Below are positions 60,640-64,000 of a stretch of 64,000 bases of DNA, piece after piece. Position 1 is the first letter of the stretch, and the number at the start of each line of letters is the position of its first letter. The notes below the pieces were generated by a model. It worked only from the letters and a program-made list of their open reading frames with translations, had not been told where the DNA came from and did no database searches. Both the position numbers and the translations under genes were made by a program. Source of the DNA: Cesiribacter sp. SM1 (GTDB lineage: Bacteria > Bacteroidota > Bacteroidia > Cytophagales > Cyclobacteriaceae); contig NZ_JAHXBU010000004.1 in assembly GCF_020178975.1 (NCBI RefSeq), forward strand, positions 1 through 64,000, given 5' to 3'.

Positions 60640-63600
60640 ATGTCCATATTATCTCCTAGCCAAGTTGACCCAGAAGATCCTAAATACATTGAAGAAAGAA
60701 ACAACAGAAAGCTAACAGCGGATAAAATTCGACAAATATTAAGCAAAGTCCGAAATAACCCATCTAGTTCATCTAAACGCTGGGCATGGGAGTTGATGCA
60801 AAACGCGAAGGACGTGCCAAACACAAAGTTTGAACGTGTATCTATAAAAATCATCTTGTCCGATGATAATTTAGTCTTTCAGCACAATGGTGACGCATTT
60901 TCGCTAAGTAACATCTTTAGCCTGATTCAGCAGGTAAGCTCTAAGGATTCTACCAACAGTGACGAGAAGGTAACTGGCAAATTTGGCACTGGATTTATCA
61001 GCACCCACTTGCTATCAGAAGTTATCGATGTAAGGGGCGTTGTTAGGCACAAAGGTATATACAGAAGGTTCGAAACAAGACTTGATCGTGAAGGAAATTC
61101 CTCAGAAGAATTGCTACCTAAAATAGATGAAGCTTTAGAGCATATTAGAAAGATAGAAGATACTTCTCTCTTTCCTATCATTGAGCATTATGATGAGCAG
61201 CGTAATGAGGATGTTTGTGAAACAAGGTTTATCTACTACTTAACAACCGAGGAAAAGAAGAAAGCGGCACGAGTAGGACTTGAAGATTTGATTAACACAC
61301 TTCCTATTACGCTAGTAAATAACAGGTCTATAAAGCAAGTAGAAGTACTAAATACGATTACTGGCAACTCTGAAAAATATATCTCCCAAATCGAGGAGAT
61401 TGACTCTAACATAAATCAGGCAACAGTTCAGGTACTATGTTCATTTCCAAGGCAGCTAAATTATCTGGTTTATTCCAATGATAGCCTCACTTTAACAGCG
61501 GAAGTGGAGGACCACAATACCCTAAAGCTGAAAGAATCATTTGGTAAAACACCAAACTTATTTCGTGATTTTCCTTTGATTGGATCTGAACGATTTTACT
61601 TTCCTTTTATTCTTAATGGCAAACATTTCAATCCTACTGAGGACAGAGATGGGATATTGCTTCATAGCCAAGATGGTACTGAAGCAAAGGAAAACAGAAA
61701 AATCGTACAAGAGGCAGTTAATGCCGCTTTGATGTTTTCTCAGTGGTTAATCGAACGGAATGCCAGAAACCGATATGTATGTGCATTCAGCAGATTGCCT
61801 CATGAAAAGTGGGAAGACTTTTCAGAGTCGTGGTATAAAAACCTACAAGTCTTGTGGAGGAAAGAATTGGCTAGTCTTCCCATAGTAGAAACAGCAGCTG
61901 AGAATTTACAGTTATTAAAAAATTGCAGAGTCCCAAGTTACGGCTTAAGCAATGAAATAAAAACAAATTTCTACAGCCTGACATCATCTTTTATAGGCAA
62001 AAATCAAGTTCCTCACCCATCATTACACTTAAATTGGATAGAGGCTATAGGCCCTAAAGACGAGATAGAATCTTGGGGAGTAACTTTACTCTATGGCTTA
62101 GACAATTTATTAGAGGACCTACAACACTTAGGCAATCTTTACAGCTTAACAGAAAAATTAGGTGACAATTTAAATGCTATTGATTGGTTAAACCAGTTGT
62201 ATATTTTTTTATCAGAGAATAAAGAAACTGACAAACTAAGAGATTATGCCATCATTCCAAACCAGCATGGCAACTTCTTAAAAATTCACGAGCTCCGCTT
62301 GGAAGATCGCAGCTCTCCTATTCCAGATGAAATTCTTGATATTTTATTGCTCATTGGTGATGATTGGCGAAAGGAAATTATTCATCGGCGTGTAATAAGC
62401 CTGAACCAAAACATTGAAACCAGATCCTTATCTGATGCATCCGAAGCAATCAATGCTTTCCTTAAAGATGGGAGAGCGAATCTTGACTTTAAAACTAACA
62501 ACTTTATTAAAAGGACTGATGCACTGTCAATTCTTAAAAGTATTATTCGCAATATAGATGCAAGTGCTTCTGGGGACGATTTTAGGTGCAAGATATTCAA
62601 GTGTGCCAAAGAACTCTTCGGGTTTGAGGAAAATCTACATACGGTAACCAATATTGATAACTTTCGCTTTCAAACTGCTTTACAGCTATTCATTCATCTT
62701 CTGAATGAGAAGATTGAAAGCTGCAAAAACATTCATGGGCTTTCGGAACAATTAAATAAATCTCATCATGAAGCGATCTATTGGTTGAATTCCTATTTAA
62801 GTGTTATTGAGAGGAAGACGGATTTCAAAGAGTTATTGAAGCATGGCAATATTGTTCCTAATAGGAAGGGTCATTTGCGCGCCTACGAAGATCTCAAGAA
62901 TTTTGGTACTGATGACCGTCCGCTCGATGCAAAGCTAATTACAATACTTAAGCAACTTGATGATAAGCAAGACTGGAATGAGGAGCTGGTCATGCCAGGA
63001 ATACAGCTTCCGTTGGAAGGTAAAAAGTTTGATGAACTAGGTACTTGTATTGTTCATACCTTGAGGGAGCATGAAAAAGAAGAATTAGTTAACCCAGGAA
63101 GTATAAAGGGATTCAAAACACCTATACTTGACCTCATTAATTGGTGTGAATCAAATAAATATCTCGCTAATGAATTTATGTCTCATGTTGTAATTCGATC
63201 GAGTGACTTATGGCTAAAGTTCACTATGACCGATGAGGTTAGAGATATAGTCCGTGATGAAGATAGCATTGAGGTACTGAAAGAAATAAGAGCTGCTAAT
63301 CTTGATAAGGATGATGTAAAAAGGGTCCTAAAGATAGCAAGTGACCTGAACAATTTAGGAAAAGATGGTCTAGGCTCCATACTTGAACACGCCGAAGACT
63401 TGCTTGAGCGGGAACAACACTTCACTTTTATGAAAGACATAGGCGAGAAAATTGAAGATGTATTCCGGGAGGCGCTAGAGTCCATGAATCTGCATATTAT
63501 AATCACTTATCAGGGAATAGGCTCTCAGGACTTTGTATTATACAACCGAGACAAGCCCGAACGGCGACTGTTATTAGAGATTAAATCTTACGCTCATGGA

Positions 63601-63942
63601 ACTAATGCTCCTTTCAAATTTGCCAGCAGTCAGATTAAAGAATCAACCATCAATTCAGAAAATTATTATGTATGTATGATTGAACGCCCTCAAAAGGGAA
63701 TTTCAACATCTATAGACTATATAAAAAGCAATCTTGTTTATCGTTCTGAAGTTCAAAACTTAATGCAGTCAGTCATGAAAGATATCCACGATCTTGAACG
63801 CATTGATCGTAATTCAGATAGTGTACGTTTAGTGATTGACAAAAGGGACCAACCCAGAGTTCACGTGGATTTTCTACTACTAAAGCAAGGAGCTAAGTCC
63901 TTTCATCAACTTGTTGAAGACATACAAGCTAAGATAGCCTAG
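60640..63942 (+). CDS. Sacsin-like HSP90-type ATPase with C-terminal DUF3883-like domain
   Basis: An 1100-residue protein. The N-terminus is a GHKL ATPase of the sacsin/Hsp90 type: SSKRWAWELMQNAKDVPN (N-box Glu and Asn, about 45-60), FQHNGDAFSLSNI, and the glycine lid VTGKFGTGFISTHLL. The long middle is helical without known domains. The last 170 residues resemble DUF3883, a restriction-endonuclease-like fold: SQDFVLYNRDKPERRLLLEIKSY with D and E-x-K. Proteins joining these two modules are frequent in bacterial defence islands, though the mechanism of this one is unknown. Same strand as the Avs-like gene and equally AT-rich. Confidence 0.75.
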   Translation: MSILSPSQVDPEDPKYIEERNNRKLTADKIRQILSKVRNNPSSSSKRWAWELMQNAKDVPNTKFERVSIKIILSDDNLVFQHNGDAFSLSNIFSLIQQVSSKDSTNSDEKVTGKFGTGFISTHLLSEVIDVRGVVRHKGIYRRFETRLDREGNSSEELLPKIDEALEHIRKIEDTSLFPIIEHYDEQRNEDVCETRFIYYLTTEEKKKAARVGLEDLINTLPITLVNNRSIKQVEVLNTITGNSEKYISQIEEIDSNINQATVQVLCSFPRQLNYLVYSNDSLTLTAEVEDHNTLKLKESFGKTPNLFRDFPLIGSERFYFPFILNGKHFNPTEDRDGILLHSQDGTEAKENRKIVQEAVNAALMFSQWLIERNARNRYVCAFSRLPHEKWEDFSESWYKNLQVLWRKELASLPIVETAAENLQLLKNCRVPSYGLSNEIKTNFYSLTSSFIGKNQVPHPSLHLNWIEAIGPKDEIESWGVTLLYGLDNLLEDLQHLGNLYSLTEKLGDNLNAIDWLNQLYIFLSENKETDKLRDYAIIPNQHGNFLKIHELRLEDRSSPIPDEILDILLLIGDDWRKEIIHRRVISLNQNIETRSLSDASEAINAFLKDGRANLDFKTNNFIKRTDALSILKSIIRNIDASASGDDFRCKIFKCAKELFGFEENLHTVTNIDNFRFQTALQLFIHLLNEKIESCKNIHGLSEQLNKSHHEAIYWLNSYLSVIERKTDFKELLKHGNIVPNRKGHLRAYEDLKNFGTDDRPLDAKLITILKQLDDKQDWNEELVMPGIQLPLEGKKFDELGTCIVHTLREHEKEELVNPGSIKGFKTPILDLINWCESNKYLANEFMSHVVIRSSDLWLKFTMTDEVRDIVRDEDSIEVLKEIRAANLDKDDVKRVLKIASDLNNLGKDGLGSILEHAEDLLEREQHFTFMKDIGEKIEDVFREALESMNLHIIITYQGIGSQDFVLYNRDKPERRLLLEIKSYAHGTNAPFKFASSQIKESTINSENYYVCMIERPQKGISTSIDYIKSNLVYRSEVQNLMQSVMKDIHDLERIDRNSDSVRLVIDKRDQPRVHVDFLLLKQGAKSFHQLVEDIQAKIA

Positions 63943-64000
63943 CAATCACAACTTTAAACTGTATGAGAGTAGATAAACTAATAATCTACAGAATAGACAG

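Overview
The window looks like a chromosome segment of a Bacteroidota bacterium, probably of the Cytophagales type. The evidence is SusC/SusD pairs, a hybrid two-component system with a fused AraC output domain, a type IX secretion sorting domain, and Y_Y_Y/Reg_prop sensors. Species cannot be assigned from sequence alone.

Region 1 (1-32.8 kb) is a large beta-mannan/galactomannan utilisation locus. It has an outer-membrane import system (SusC, SusD, two IPT-repeat surface lipoproteins), a secreted CBM-GH26 endomannanase with a T9SS tail, a GDSL esterase, a GH27 alpha-galactosidase carrying an in-frame stop, a giant hybrid two-component regulator, a GH3 glycosidase, an MFS transporter, a sialate-O-acetylesterase-type esterase and an aldo-keto reductase. 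An operon follows in the order GH26 - Na+/solute symporter - GH130 phosphorylase - AGE-family 2-epimerase, with a divergent AraC regulator. That operon matches the known mannobiose route (mannanase, uptake, mannobiose to mannosylglucose, phosphorolysis to mannose-1-phosphate and glucose).

Region 2 (32.8-39.2 kb) is ordinary housekeeping or accessory DNA: small unknown proteins, a zinc alcohol dehydrogenase, a lone response regulator, a YihY-family membrane protein and a SUFU-domain protein.

Region 3 (39.2-53.8 kb) is the most remarkable part, an RNA-repair island. Reading along the minus strand it encodes two small nucleotidyltransferases, the RNA ligase RtcB, the Ro60/Rsr RNA-binding ring protein, a cluster of four non-coding RNAs, the 3'-terminal methyltransferase Hen1, a small membrane protein and the kinase-phosphatase-ligase Pnkp. 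A J-domain protein and a WYL regulator fused to a PhyH-type dioxygenase lie on the plus strand. The four RNAs (43.77-44.67 kb) share 5' and 3' signatures and long end-pairing stems. Inside they carry circularly permuted tRNA pieces: T-arm, then an acceptor stem closed by a short loop, then a D-arm. This is the layout of YrlA-type bacterial Y RNAs, the natural Ro60 partners. Three near-identical 20-bp sites lie upstream of rsr, rtcB and the nucleotidyltransferase pair and suggest one regulator, perhaps the WYL protein. A REP-associated transposase, three kinds of inverted-repeat element and a broken second copy of the start of rsr show that the island has been rearranged.

Region 4 (53.9-64 kb) looks like a defence-gene cluster: a Fic protein, a 1674-residue nuclease-like/STAND-like NTPase resembling Avs antiphage sensors, and an 1100-residue Hsp90-like ATPase with a DUF3883-like C-terminus. 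The last two genes are visibly more AT-rich than the rest, suggesting horizontal transfer.

All family assignments come from reading motifs; no database search or folding program was run.
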